A stretch of 22,374 nt of DNA, taken from the NCBI GenBank assembly GCA_964410675.1, contig CAYPIB010000042.1:1-22374 (forward strand), given 5' to 3'. The translations under genes and the position numbers were made by a program. The notes beneath the pieces are model-generated. The model made no database searches. It saw only the letters and a program-made list of their open reading frames with translations, and had not been told where the DNA came from. Numbering within the stretch: the first letter of the stretch is position 1; the number at the start of each line of letters is the position of its first letter. The stretch comes from RGIG3040 sp964410675. Its GTDB lineage: Bacteria > Bacillota > Clostridia > Lachnospirales > Lachnospiraceae. This document shows positions 22,003-22,374 of the stretch, piece by piece.

Positions 22003-22374
22003 TCTGCATTTCCTCCCTTTTCTCTTTTTACAAATTGATAGCGAACGAAGAATTCACATCCTAATATAAAGAATAAAATAATTCCTTGTAATACATCGGC
22101 ACAATCTGTAGAAAGTCCATAAGTCGATTGAATTACACTGCTTCCCTTTTCTAATACACTGAACAAAAATGAAACTACCAGTATCATTACTGGGTTAAGC
22201 TGTGCGAGCCAGGCAACAATAATGGCTGTAAACCCTACACCTCCTGCCACATTTGTAGTCAGCGTAATATCAGATCCCGTTGCCTGAATCATACCTGCCA
22301 GACCACAAACTGCCCCGCTGAAAAACATCGTTCTTAAGACAATTTTAGGCACATCCATTCCGGCATACCTGGCG
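21993..22374 (-). CDS. ABC transporter permease, nucleoside type (NupP/YufP-like), C-terminal part
   Basis: Open frame entering from the right edge; about 126 residues of the C-terminal third are present. The segment ARYAGMDVPKIVLRTMFFSGAVCGLAGMIQATGS is the coupling region and following helix seen in first permeases of nucleoside/BMP-type importers. GVGFTAIIVAWLAQLNPVMILVVSFLFSVLEKGSS follows. The apparent start at 22358 is internal: the frame stays open to the edge and the preceding codons match the family. It ends in TGA at 21993-21995, overlapping the next permease by 10 bp. The ATPase and lipoprotein genes are expected further upstream, outside the window. Confidence 0.85.
   Translation of the reverse strand, partial: ARYAGMDVPKIVLRTMFFSGAVCGLAGMIQATGSDITLTTNVAGGVGFTAIIVAWLAQLNPVMILVVSFLFSVLEKGSSVIQSTYGLSTDCADVLQGIILFFILGCEFFVRYQFVKREKGGNAEWK

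Overview
The window looks like chromosomal DNA of a low-GC, anaerobic, endospore-forming Firmicute, most likely a clostridium of the Lachnospiraceae type. The evidence is a full-length spoIVA (spore coat morphogenesis ATPase), a class III (oxygen-sensitive) ribonucleotide reductase, AT-rich intergenic DNA, AGGAGG-type ribosome binding sites and sigma-A style promoters. Genus-level placement is inference. Almost everything is on the minus strand; only the LacI-type regulator at 19.9-21.0 kb is on the plus strand. There are two assembly gaps: 100 N at 12024-12123 and 10 N at 18671-18680, the latter inside malQ.

Layout. (1) 1-1217: 5' part of nrdD with a near-consensus promoter and two NrdR-like boxes, followed upstream by a terminator of the next operon. 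(2) 4118-1218: an overlapping HAD phosphatase / WYL regulator / class I aminotransferase operon. (3) 7862-4207: purine nucleoside phosphorylase, cytidine deaminase, a membrane-anchored MutS-like ATPase, RNase HI and a 55-aa membrane peptide, with ATGA start/stop overlaps and a terminator at the end. (4) spoIVA, then a HAD-like hydrolase with its own terminator. (5) A DUF2207-type membrane protein cut at its signal peptide by the 100-N gap, and a ZIP-family metal transporter. (6) 19640-13363: a maltodextrin locus (malQ, malE, malF, malG) ending in an unrecognised secreted protein, with a divergent LacI-family regulator. (7) Two nucleoside/simple-sugar type ABC permeases running off the right edge.

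How the genes work together. The maltodextrin locus imports linear glucans (MalE lipoprotein, MalF/MalG permeases; no ATPase gene is present, so a shared MsmK-type ATPase elsewhere is expected) and processes them with the GH77 glucanotransferase MalQ. The divergent LacI-type regulator is the obvious controller. Palindromic sites lie both in its own promoter and directly upstream of the malE promoter, and a hairpin between malE and malF probably sets the binding protein above the permeases. The PNP/cytidine deaminase pair is nucleoside salvage, and the right-edge permeases could supply nucleosides. nrdD makes deoxynucleotides under probable NrdR control.

No CRISPR array, tRNA, rRNA, transposase or prophage gene was seen. 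The least explained items are the secreted 328-aa protein at the end of the mal operon and the translationally coupled membrane MutS-like/RNase HI pair.
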